64,000 nucleotides of DNA from positions 70,106-134,105 of the forward strand of contig NZ_JAUFPQ010000017.1 of the NCBI RefSeq assembly GCF_030409305.1, read 5' to 3'. Within the stretch, counting starts at the first letter, position 1. The number at the start of each line of letters is the position of its first letter. The notes under the pieces are model-generated. The model worked only from the letters and a program-made list of their open reading frames with translations, was not told where the DNA came from and did not search any database. Shown here in pieces: positions 1-11,002 of the stretch. This DNA is from Halomonas maura. Lineage in GTDB: Bacteria > Pseudomonadota > Gammaproteobacteria > Pseudomonadales > Halomonadaceae. Position numbers and translations under genes: made by a program.

Positions 1-2042
1 TGCTGATCGCCTGCCTGCTGGCACTGGTGCCCGCATTGCTGATCGGCTGGCAGGCGATCGATGAAGTCCGGCGCCACTTCGCCAGTGGCTATGCCGAGCA
101 GTACACCCTGCTGCACATGCAGAAGATCCTCACCCCCGTCTCCCGGGAGCTGGCGCTATCGCGCCGCCTCGCCGACTCGGTGGTGACCCGCGAGTGGCTC
201 CTGGCCCCGGAGGAGCCCGACAAGCGCCGGCGATTCTTCCGCGAGGCGGAGGGCGTTCGCGAGCAATTCAGCGGCGACGCCTACTTCGTGATTCACCACG
301 CCACGGGCGACTACTACTTCAACGACGGCACACGCGCCGAGAGTCGCTCGCCACGCTACCGGCTCGCCTCCGAGGATCCCGATGACGCCTGGTATTTCTC
401 CACCATGAACAGCACCGGGGCCTACAACATCAACGTCAACGTGGACCAGAAGCTCGGCGTGACCAAGGTCTGGTTCAACGTCAAGGTACGCCACGGCGAT
501 CGCCCGCTGGGGCTCGCCGGCGGCGCCCTCGACCTGACTCGCTTCCTCGACCGCTTCCTCCGCGACAACGCCCCTGGCCTGACGCCGATGATCGTCAACC
601 CCAGGGGGGCCCTGCAGGCCCACCCCGAGCGCGACCTGGTGGCCTTCAGCAGTGGCATCGGCGCGGGTGGCGCCGGCGAGGAGCGGCGCATCCAGTCGCT
701 GCTCGGCAACGACGACCATCGCGCACGCTTCGAGGCGACCATGCAGGCGGCCATGAACGCTCCCGGCGAAGTGCGTACCCTGATGGCCGAACTCGACGGC
801 CAGCCCCGCCTGCTCAGCGTCGGCTATATCCCGGAGCTGGACTGGTTGCTGGTCACCGCCCTGGACCTGGACGCAGCCCCGATCCTCGACAGCCGTTGGC
901 TGTGGTCGCTGGCCGGCGCCCTCAGCCTGATCCTGGTCATCCTGATGGCCGGCTTCGCCCTCGGCACCGAGCGGCTGATCCTCGGCCCGCTGCGCCGCCT
1001 CCAGCAGTCTGCTCGGGCCATGGCCGGCGGCGATTTCGACCATGTCCTGCCCACCGAACGCGATGACGAGATCGGCGAGCTGTCACGGGATTTCTCGCAC
1101 ATGGTTCAACAAGTCGAGCGCCATACCCAGGACCTGGAGGACAAGGTGCGCCAGCGCACCCGCGACCTGGAGCAGGCCAATGCCGAGATGGCCCGGGCCC
1201 GGCGTCAGATCGACGCCTCCCTGGAATATGCCAGCATCATCCAGCGCGCGATCCTCCCCAGTCGCCAGCTGCGGGATCACCTGCCCCGCCATCATGCGGT
1301 CATGTGGCGGCCCCGGGATATGGTGGGCGGCGACTTCTATGTGTTCCGCGCCACCGAACGCGGCTGGCTGATGGGGGTCATCGACTGCGCCGGCCATGGG
1401 GTGCCGGGATCCTTGATGACCATGCTGGCTCGGGCCATCATCGACAATGCCATTCTCCACGTCGGCGCCGACGACCCCGCCGCCATCCTCAACGAGACGG
1501 ACCGCCAGAACCGCAGTACCCTGCACAAGGACACCCTGCCCCGCTCGATCGCCACCAACATGGACATGGGCCTGGTATGGGTGGATCCCGTGGCCGGCCG
1601 GCTGACCTTCGCCGGCGCCAAGATGTCGCTGTATGCCAGTGACGGTGACCGGCTCGAGGTCCATGCCGGCGGCAAGCGCGCCCTGGGCGACAAGCGCGCC
1701 ATGACCTATGAGAATCAGGAGATGCCCCTGCACCGGGGCTGGACCTACAGCCTGGCCACCGACGGCTTCCTCGACCAGGCCGGCGGCGAACACGGCTTCG
1801 GCTTCGGCCACACCCGCTTCGAGGCGATGCTCAGGCGCCATGCCCGCGAGCCGCTGGCCCGTCAGGTCGAGGCCTTCGGCGAGGCCCTCGACCGCTACCG
1901 AGGCGACCTCCCCCAGCGTGACGACATCACCCTGCTGAGCTTCCGCTTCGACGACGAGCCCCCGACCCCGCTGAGCGTCAGCGGGGCGTCCACCGCCCAT
2001 CCCGAACGTCCCGTCCACCAGGAGATGTCATGGACCTGCTGA
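1..2042 (+). CDS. siaA: SiaA-like membrane PP2C phosphatase (5' partial)
   Basis: Sensor phosphatase of a SiaABCD-type module; in Pseudomonas aeruginosa SiaA dephosphorylates SiaC. The reading frame (codons from base 3) is open to the window edge and begins inside a hydrophobic membrane helix, so the true start lies upstream. After the helix comes a periplasmic sensing region of about 260 residues (Cache-like), a second membrane helix near 890-970 (WLWSLAGALSLILVILMAG), a HAMP segment, a coiled coil and a C-terminal SpoIIE/PP2C domain with metal-binding motifs DMVGGDFY and DCAGHGVPG. The end overlaps the next gene by 13 bases, so translation is probably coupled. Assignment rests on domain order plus the three following genes. 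The ligand cannot be read from the sequence. Confidence 0.85.
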   Translation, partial: LIACLLALVPALLIGWQAIDEVRRHFASGYAEQYTLLHMQKILTPVSRELALSRRLADSVVTREWLLAPEEPDKRRRFFREAEGVREQFSGDAYFVIHHATGDYYFNDGTRAESRSPRYRLASEDPDDAWYFSTMNSTGAYNINVNVDQKLGVTKVWFNVKVRHGDRPLGLAGGALDLTRFLDRFLRDNAPGLTPMIVNPRGALQAHPERDLVAFSSGIGAGGAGEERRIQSLLGNDDHRARFEATMQAAMNAPGEVRTLMAELDGQPRLLSVGYIPELDWLLVTALDLDAAPILDSRWLWSLAGALSLILVILMAGFALGTERLILGPLRRLQQSARAMAGGDFDHVLPTERDDEIGELSRDFSHMVQQVERHTQDLEDKVRQRTRDLEQANAEMARARRQIDASLEYASIIQRAILPSRQLRDHLPRHHAVMWRPRDMVGGDFYVFRATERGWLMGVIDCAGHGVPGSLMTMLARAIIDNAILHVGADDPAAILNETDRQNRSTLHKDTLPRSIATNMDMGLVWVDPVAGRLTFAGAKMSLYASDGDRLEVHAGGKRALGDKRAMTYENQEMPLHRGWTYSLATDGFLDQAGGEHGFGFGHTRFEAMLRRHAREPLARQVEAFGEALDRYRGDLPQRDDITLLSFRFDDEPPTPLSVSGASTAHPERPVHQEMSWTC

Positions 2043-2560
2043 CACTGCGCGACAACTACCTGAAGCAACGCATCATGCTGTGCTTCAACGGCCCGATCTC
2101 GCGCAGCCTGATCGAGGAGATCGGCCATGCACTGCGCAACTATCTGAACAGCCAGTCCGCGGCCGCCTCCGCGGCGATGGACGTCTTCGCGGTCTATATC
2201 GAGATGACGCAGAACATCCGCCACTATGCCCGCCGCCAGGGCTATGACGAGACGCAGGCCACCGCCACGGTGGCGGTGGCTCGGGACGCGGCGGGGCGCT
2301 ACCTCGTCTCGGCGGGCAACCTGGTAGAAGCGGCCGACGGGCGGCGTCTGGTCGACGCCGTCGAGCAACTCGCCAGCCTAGACGCCGCCGCGCTCAAGCA
2401 GGCTTACAAGCAACAGTTGCGCCGCCCCCGGGAGGATGCCGAGAGCGGCGCCGGACTCGGCCTGCTCGACATGGCCCGCAAGGCGTCGCGCCCCCTCGAG
2501 GCCACCCTGCAGCCATTGCCCAGCGGGCAAGGTTTCTTTAGCCTGACAGCCACTATCTAA
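2030..2560 (+). CDS. siaB: SiaB-like kinase
   Basis: A 176-residue protein with features of the GHKL/anti-sigma-factor kinase fold: an N-box-like stretch EMTQNIRHYA (about residues 59-68) and a glycine-rich GAGLGLLDMARK near residue 140. In the known system SiaB phosphorylates SiaC and opposes SiaA. The start overlaps the end of siaA by 13 bases and siaC follows 14 bases after the stop, so all are one transcript. Family assignment comes from the motifs and gene order; alone the protein would be a generic DUF6272-type hypothetical. Confidence 0.8.
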   Translation: MDLLTLRDNYLKQRIMLCFNGPISRSLIEEIGHALRNYLNSQSAAASAAMDVFAVYIEMTQNIRHYARRQGYDETQATATVAVARDAAGRYLVSAGNLVEAADGRRLVDAVEQLASLDAAALKQAYKQQLRRPREDAESGAGLGLLDMARKASRPLEATLQPLPSGQGFFSLTATI

Positions 2561-2574
2561 TCCGGACCCTGCCC

Positions 2575-2964
2575 ATGATCCAAGATCTGAATATTCCCGG
2601 TAGCCCGTCCACCCCTGCGATCCAGACCGACTGGCAGACCGGCCGACTCAGCATGCAAGGGGATTCCTATCCGGAGAACGCCTACGAGCTGTTCCGCCAG
2701 GTCACCGACTGGACGGAGGCCTACCTCGCCCATGCCTCGGCTCCCCTCACCCTCGACCTGGAACTCGTCTACCTCAACACCAGCTCGGTGAAGGGGATGA
2801 TGGATATCTTCGACCTGCTCGAGGACGCCCACCAGCAAGGACGCGAGGTCGGCGTCATCTGGCGCTACGACAGCCGTAACGAGCGCATCGCCGAACTCGC
2901 CGAGGAGTTCAAGGAAGACTGCAGCTATCCCTTCGCCATCACGGCGATGCAGGCCGCCCCGTGA
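2575..2964 (+). CDS. siaC: SiaC-like phospho-switch protein (DUF1987)
   Basis: A 129-residue protein of the SiaC/DUF1987 family, the target of SiaA and SiaB. The conserved segment LNTSSVKGMMD contains Thr69, matching the reported regulatory phospho-threonine (Thr68 in P. aeruginosa). Unphosphorylated SiaC binds and activates the cyclase SiaD in the known system. The stop codon overlaps the GTG start of the next gene (GTGA), showing tight coupling with the diguanylate cyclase. Confidence 0.85.
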   Translation: MIQDLNIPGSPSTPAIQTDWQTGRLSMQGDSYPENAYELFRQVTDWTEAYLAHASAPLTLDLELVYLNTSSVKGMMDIFDLLEDAHQQGREVGVIWRYDSRNERIAELAEEFKEDCSYPFAITAMQAAP

Positions 2965-3749
2965 CGCCCCAGGACCAGGCCCTGCTCGACCGGGTGGCGG
3001 CGCTGATCGACAGCGATGCCTACCGGGGGCATCCGCTGCACGAGGCCCTGAGCCAGCTCTATGCCCATCACCTGGAACAGCGCGAGCGCCTCGAACGGCT
3101 GATCAACATTGCCGACGGCTATCAGCAGACCGCCCACGAGGACCTCGATGCCACGCGCCACCAGCTGCAGCGCCAGCTCAAGCGCCAGCGCAAGCTATCG
3201 CGCATCGCCGACCGCTACCAGGCGCTGCTGCGCGAGCGCAACGACGCCCTGGTGGACGCCGCGACCCTGGACCCGCTGACCGGCCTGGCCAACCGTCGCC
3301 TGATCGACGAGCAGCTCCAGCACCTGGCGGCAGACGCGCAGCGTCATGCACGCCCGTTCACCCTGGCCATGATCGACATCGACCACTTCAAGCGCGTCAA
3401 TGACCACCATGGCCATGCGGCCGGGGACCGTCTGCTGGTCGCCCTGGCCAAGGCCCTGGCCGGCGAGCTGCGGGCGGTCGACCACTGCGCCCGCTGGGGC
3501 GGCGAGGAGTTCCTGGTGGTGCTGCCGGCGACGTCGCTGGACCAGGCGGAGCCGCTGGTGACCCGGCTGTGCGAGCGGCTGCGCGCCCTGAGCCTCACCT
3601 TCGAGGGCAAGCGACTGCGCCTCACCGCCAGCATCGGCGTGGCCCAGCATCGCCTCGACGACGACGTTGCGACGACCATCCAGCGCGCCGACGAGGCCCT
3701 GCTCATCGCCAAGCGCGAGGGCCGCGATCGCTGGCGCGTCGCCGACTGA
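2961..3749 (+). CDS. siaD: SiaD-like diguanylate cyclase (GGEEF)
   Basis: Makes cyclic di-GMP from two GTP. The 262-residue protein has an N-terminal helical/coiled-coil stalk (about 1-90) followed by a GGDEF domain with the active-site sequence ARWGGEEF and, five residues upstream, an RAVD inhibitory-site (RxxD) motif. It should therefore be catalytically competent and product-inhibited. It starts with GTG, overlapping the siaC stop by 4 bases. As last gene of the siaABCD-like operon it is the likely output, linking an envelope or surfactant signal to aggregation as in Pseudomonas. The physiological signal here is unknown. Confidence 0.88.
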   Translation: MTPQDQALLDRVAALIDSDAYRGHPLHEALSQLYAHHLEQRERLERLINIADGYQQTAHEDLDATRHQLQRQLKRQRKLSRIADRYQALLRERNDALVDAATLDPLTGLANRRLIDEQLQHLAADAQRHARPFTLAMIDIDHFKRVNDHHGHAAGDRLLVALAKALAGELRAVDHCARWGGEEFLVVLPATSLDQAEPLVTRLCERLRALSLTFEGKRLRLTASIGVAQHRLDDDVATTIQRADEALLIAKREGRDRWRVAD

Positions 3750-3793
3750 CGCGGCCGCCGTTCGCAGGCAGCCGCGTCGGCAGGCCGACGGCC

Positions 3794-5542
3794 TCAGCCA
3801 CCGGCGTTCGCGGGCGCGTAGTCGCCGCGGCGACTGGCCGTGGACCGGGCGATCCGATAGCCGACCGCGCCGGCCATGACCAGCATGGCCCCGCAGCCGG
3901 CCGCCAGCAGGTAGGCACCGGTCACCGCGCCCTCCCCCAGGCCATAGGCATCGGCCAGCCCGTCCAGCGTCGACGCATAGTGGCGCCACAGGAAGAGCCC
4001 CACGGCGATACCGGCCAGGATGGTGGACAAGGCCACCCAGCGGGTGAGCGGGGCGAGGCGTGCCTCCGCCTCCCGGTCGTGACGATGCAGGAAGGCGAGG
4101 TAGTCCCGCTCGGCCTCGCTGACCCTGGTCAGCCGCGAGACGCTCAGGATCACCAGCAGCGCGGCCAGGGTGCTCAGCACCACGGGATGCAGATAGACCG
4201 GCAAGGCGATCCAGCCCGCCTGATCGAGCAGCGACAGCACCAGGTTACCGATGAAGCCCACGCCCAGCCCCCAGCCGGCGCCTGCGGCGGTGATGCGGCG
4301 ACTCCAGATGCTCATCAGCGCCACCGGTCCCCAGGAGGAGGCAAACAGGGTCGCTGCGAACCAGACCACCGCCATCACCGCGGGCGGCTGGAACAGCGCC
4401 AGGATCAGGGCGGCGAGCCCGGCTCCCAGCACGGCAATGCGACTGGTGCGCATGGCCGCCACCTCGCTGCGCGAGGCCGGGAGGATGTCGTTGGCGATGC
4501 TGAAGCCGATGATCGACAGGAAGGTCGAGCAGGAGGAGAGCCCGGCGGCGAACACACCGGTGAGGATGACCACCCCCAGCCAGGCCGGCAGGACATTGAG
4601 TGCCGCCCAGACCATGGCCCGCTCGGCGTCGAGCCCGGTGTCGTAGAGATTGATCGCCGCCCCGGTGATCATCATGAGGGCATAGAAGATCGCCAGGGAC
4701 ACCGCGGTGAGCATGGCCGAGCGCATCACCACGTGCTCGTTGCGCGCCATCAGGTAGCGACTCGACTGCCAGGGGCTCGCCGCCAGCACGGCCGCCCAGA
4801 CCAGCCCCAGGGTCAGGCCCCAGACCAGCGCCTCGCCGGGCGTGGCGAAGCTGGCCTCCGGCCCCGTCAGCATTCCGTGCCAGAGGGCGATGCCGGGCCG
4901 CGCCTGCTGGGCCAGCAGCCCCTCGATGACACCGCTCCAGCCGCCGAGATCCTGGATGATGTAGACCGAGCCTCCCACTGCCGCCAGCGAGAAGATCACG
5001 AACATCACGGTATCGGTGAGCATCACTCCGGGTGAGCCCGAGTAGAGGATGAAACCGGTGTAGGTCAGCCATACCAGCACCAGCCCTACCCAGTAGGGCA
5101 GCCCGGTGAGTTCGGCGAACATGATCCCGGCGCCCTGCATCACGCCCAGCAGGTAGGCGCCCAGCCCCAGCACGGTGGTCAGGCCGGCGATGGCCTGGAC
5201 GCGACGCGAGGCGAAGCGCTTGCCGAAGAACTCGGGCACGGTCAGCGCTTCGCTGCGGCGCAGATAGCGGCCGAAGACCATGGCCCCCAGCAGGCAGCCG
5301 GCCGTGCTGATGGCGGCAAAGATCAGCATCACGAAGGGATACCCCTGGTAGGCGAAGCCGGTCTCGCCCAGGAAGGCGCTGGTACTCAGGTAGCTGGCCA
5401 CCAGGGTGCCGAGAATCAGGAAGGTGGGGGCGTTGCGGCCGGCGACCAGGTAGTCGTCGAGATGCTTGACGCGACGGCCGGCCAGGTGACCGATGAGGAA
5501 ATATCCGACCAGGCTGATCAGGATGGCGAGGGTATAGACCAT
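3794..5542 (-). CDS. Sodium:solute symporter family protein
   Basis: A 582-residue inner-membrane transporter of the SSF (PutP/PanF-like) superfamily with about 13 hydrophobic segments. The N-terminal segment with GRRVKHLDDYLVAGRN, then TLVASYLSTSAFLGETGFAY, is typical of the sodium-binding first helices, and VPEFFGKRF is the usual SSF cytoplasmic-loop motif. The start chosen (ATG, MVYTLAILI) has GAGG about 6 bases upstream; the frame is open 34 codons further up but without a better site. The substrate cannot be deduced. The gene is convergent with siaD and stands alone. Confidence 0.8.
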   Translation of the reverse strand: MVYTLAILISLVGYFLIGHLAGRRVKHLDDYLVAGRNAPTFLILGTLVASYLSTSAFLGETGFAYQGYPFVMLIFAAISTAGCLLGAMVFGRYLRRSEALTVPEFFGKRFASRRVQAIAGLTTVLGLGAYLLGVMQGAGIMFAELTGLPYWVGLVLVWLTYTGFILYSGSPGVMLTDTVMFVIFSLAAVGGSVYIIQDLGGWSGVIEGLLAQQARPGIALWHGMLTGPEASFATPGEALVWGLTLGLVWAAVLAASPWQSSRYLMARNEHVVMRSAMLTAVSLAIFYALMMITGAAINLYDTGLDAERAMVWAALNVLPAWLGVVILTGVFAAGLSSCSTFLSIIGFSIANDILPASRSEVAAMRTSRIAVLGAGLAALILALFQPPAVMAVVWFAATLFASSWGPVALMSIWSRRITAAGAGWGLGVGFIGNLVLSLLDQAGWIALPVYLHPVVLSTLAALLVILSVSRLTRVSEAERDYLAFLHRHDREAEARLAPLTRWVALSTILAGIAVGLFLWRHYASTLDGLADAYGLGEGAVTGAYLLAAGCGAMLVMAGAVGYRIARSTASRRGDYAPANAGG

Positions 5543-5650
5543 GGCGTGCCTCGATGAGAGTGGCTGAAGAAACTCCGGCCGGCCATCTTGCGAAACGCGA
5601 GGCACGTCATTCGTCCCGATTGCGTCACCTCGCAGTACGATCACGACACG

Positions 5651-5676
5651 AAAAAGGGCACCCGAGGGTGCCCTTT
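5651..5676 (-). terminator. Rho-independent terminator after sucD
   Basis: On the minus strand a stem AAGGGCACCC / GGGTGCCCTT with a 3-base loop (TCG) is followed by more T residues. It starts 26 bases beyond the sucD stop and should end the long sdh-suc transcript. The A-rich side makes it possibly active from the other strand too. Confidence 0.85.
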
Positions 5677-5701
5677 GCGCGATACCGCAGGACGGCTCGG
5701 C

Positions 5702-6574
5702 TTACCAGCCGGCGGCCTCCTTCAGGGCGTCGCCGATCTCGGCCAGCGAGCGCACGGTCTTCACGCCCGCCGCCTCGAGGGCGCCGAACTTCTCGTCCGC
5801 GGTGCCCTTGCCACCGGCGATGATGGCACCGGCATGGCCCATGCGCTTGCCGGGAGGCGCGGTGACGCCGGCGATGTAGGACACCACCGGCTTGGAGACA
5901 TGCTCCTTGATGTAGGCCGCGGCCTCTTCCTCGGCGGTGCCGCCGATCTCGCCGATCATCACGATGGCCTCGGTGGCCGGATCCTTTTCGAACTGCTCGA
6001 GGATGTCGATGAAGGTGGAACCCGGGATCGGGTCGCCGCCGATGCCCACGCAGGTGGACTGGCCGAAGCCGTGATCGGTGGTCTGCTTGACCGCCTCGTA
6101 GGTCAGGGTGCCGGAGCGAGAGACGATACCGACCTTGCCGGGCTGGTGGATATGGCCCGGCATGATGCCGATCTTGCACTCGCCCGGGGTGATCACGCCG
6201 GGGCAGTTCGGGCCGATCAGGCGCACGCCCAGCTCGTCACACTTCACCTTGACGTCGAGCATGTCCAGCGTCGGGATGCCCTCGGTGATGCACACGATCA
6301 GCTTGATGCCGGCGTTGGCGGCCTCGAGGATCGAGTCCTTGCAGAACGGGGCCGGCACGTAGATCACGCTGGCCTCGGCGCCGGTCTCGGCCACGGCTTC
6401 CTTGACGGTGTTGAACACCGGCAGGCCCAGGTGCTCCTGGCCGCCCTTGCCCGGGGTCACGCCGCCGACCATCTGGGTGCCGTAGGCGATCGCCTGCTCG
6501 GAGTGGAAGGTCCCCTGGCCGCCGGTGAAGCCCTGGCAGATGACCTTGGTGTTCTTGTCGATCAGGATGCTCAT
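5702..6574 (-). CDS. sucD: Succinyl-CoA synthetase alpha subunit
   Basis: Alpha subunit of ADP-forming succinate-CoA ligase (succinyl-CoA + ADP/GDP + Pi to succinate), TCA cycle. The 290-residue length matches E. coli SucD. An N-terminal CoA-binding Rossmann fold carries [15 protein letters not shown], and the phospho-histidine loop GHAGAI is present near residue 246. Its ATG overlaps the sucC stop by one base (TAATG), so the two subunits are translationally coupled. It is the last gene of the cluster and is followed by a strong terminator. Confidence 0.97.
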   Translation of the reverse strand: MSILIDKNTKVICQGFTGGQGTFHSEQAIAYGTQMVGGVTPGKGGQEHLGLPVFNTVKEAVAETGAEASVIYVPAPFCKDSILEAANAGIKLIVCITEGIPTLDMLDVKVKCDELGVRLIGPNCPGVITPGECKIGIMPGHIHQPGKVGIVSRSGTLTYEAVKQTTDHGFGQSTCVGIGGDPIPGSTFIDILEQFEKDPATEAIVMIGEIGGTAEEEAAAYIKEHVSKPVVSYIAGVTAPPGKRMGHAGAIIAGGKGTADEKFGALEAAGVKTVRSLAEIGDALKEAAGW

Positions 6575-7740
6575 TACTTGCCCTCCGCTGCCTTGACGAC
6601 CTGCTGAGCCGCATCGGTGAGGCTCTTGGCAGCGATGATGTTCAGACCGCTGGAGGCCAGTTTCTCGGCACCCAGCTCGGCGTTGTTACCCTCGAGACGC
6701 ACCACCACCGGCACGTTGACACCGACCTGCTCGACGGCGCCGATGATGCCCTCGGCGATCATGTCGCAGCGCACGATGCCGCCGAAGATGTTGACCAGCA
6801 CGGCCTTCACGGAATCGTCGGAGAGGATGATCTTGAACGCCTCGGCCACCCGCTCCTTGGTCGCACCACCCCCCACGTCGAGGAAGTTGGCCGGTTGGCC
6901 GCCGTTGAGCTTGATGATGTCCATGGTCCCCATGGCCAGGCCGGCACCGTTGACCATGCAGCCGATGTTGCCGTCCAGGGCCACGTAGTTCAGGTCCCAG
7001 GCCGCGGCCTCGGCCTCGCGGGAATCCTCCTGGGAGGGGTCGCGCATGGCCTGCAGGTCCGGGTGACGGTACAGGGCGTTGCCATCCAGGTTGATCTTGG
7101 CGTCGAGGCAGTGCAGGTTGCCCTCGTCGGTGATCACCAGCGGGTTGATCTCGAGCAGCGCCAGGTCCTTGTCGTGGAACAGCTTGGACAGGCCCAGGAA
7201 GATCTTGGTGAACTGCTTGACCTGGTCGCCGGAGAGGCCCAGGGCGAAGGCCAGCTCACGCGCCTGGTACGGCTGGGCGCCGACCAGCGGGTCGATCTCG
7301 GCCTTGAGGATCTTCTCGGGGGTCTCCTCGGCGACCTTCTCGATTTCCACGCCGCCTTCGGTGGAGGCCATGAAGACCACACGGCGAGTGGCGCGGTCGA
7401 CCACGGCACCCAGGTAGAGCTCGTTGGCGATGTCGGTGCAGTTCTCGACCAGGATCTTGGCGACCGGCTGACCGTGCTCGTCGGTCTGGAAGGTCACCAG
7501 GTTCTTGCCCAGCCACTGCTCGGCGAAGGCCTTGGCCTCCTCCGGGCTCTTGATCAGCTTGACGCCGCCGGCCTTGCCGCGACCACCGGCATGCACCTGG
7601 GCCTTGACGACCCACATCTCGCCGCCGATCTTCTTGCAGGCTTCCGCCGCCTCTTCCGGGGTGTCGACGGCGAAGCCCTTGGAAACCGGCAGGCCATAGT
7701 CGGCAAACAGCTGTTTGCTCTGATACTCGTGAAGGTTCAT
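6574..7740 (-). CDS. sucC: Succinyl-CoA synthetase beta subunit
   Basis: Beta subunit of succinate-CoA ligase, 388 residues as in E. coli. The protein begins [20 protein letters not shown], typical of SucC, with an ATP-grasp domain ([18 protein letters not shown]) and a C-terminal CoA-ligase domain containing [10 protein letters not shown]. It lies downstream of lpd with a 137-base gap, so sucCD might also have its own promoter, though none is obvious to me. Confidence 0.97.
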   Translation of the reverse strand: MNLHEYQSKQLFADYGLPVSKGFAVDTPEEAAEACKKIGGEMWVVKAQVHAGGRGKAGGVKLIKSPEEAKAFAEQWLGKNLVTFQTDEHGQPVAKILVENCTDIANELYLGAVVDRATRRVVFMASTEGGVEIEKVAEETPEKILKAEIDPLVGAQPYQARELAFALGLSGDQVKQFTKIFLGLSKLFHDKDLALLEINPLVITDEGNLHCLDAKINLDGNALYRHPDLQAMRDPSQEDSREAEAAAWDLNYVALDGNIGCMVNGAGLAMGTMDIIKLNGGQPANFLDVGGGATKERVAEAFKIILSDDSVKAVLVNIFGGIVRCDMIAEGIIGAVEQVGVNVPVVVRLEGNNAELGAEKLASSGLNIIAAKSLTDAAQQVVKAAEGK

Positions 7741-7849
7741 CGATTCATGCCATTGGTTGCATGTGACTCGAACGGTAGCCGTGATGGCGCCCGGGCGGCG
7801 CGAGGGTCAGGCTACCACCGACCCCTCCCGATACGTGGCCGGAAGGGAT

Positions 7850-7869
7850 GCGCCGCCCGCGGGCGGCGC
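7850..7869. repeat. Perfect 20-bp GC palindrome between lpd and sucC
   Basis: GCGCCGCCCG followed by its exact reverse complement lies 8 bases past the lpd stop. It would form a strong hairpin in the lpd-sucCD transcript but has no T run, so it may act as an mRNA stabiliser, a processing site or a partial terminator rather than a full stop. Confidence 0.6.
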
Positions 7870-7877
7870 TTGTTGTC

Positions 7878-10960
<3,083 letters not shown>

Positions 10961-11002
10961 GTCGTTTCCCTTGTGTGTTCTCTCTCGTCCCGGTGGGCTG
11001 CC

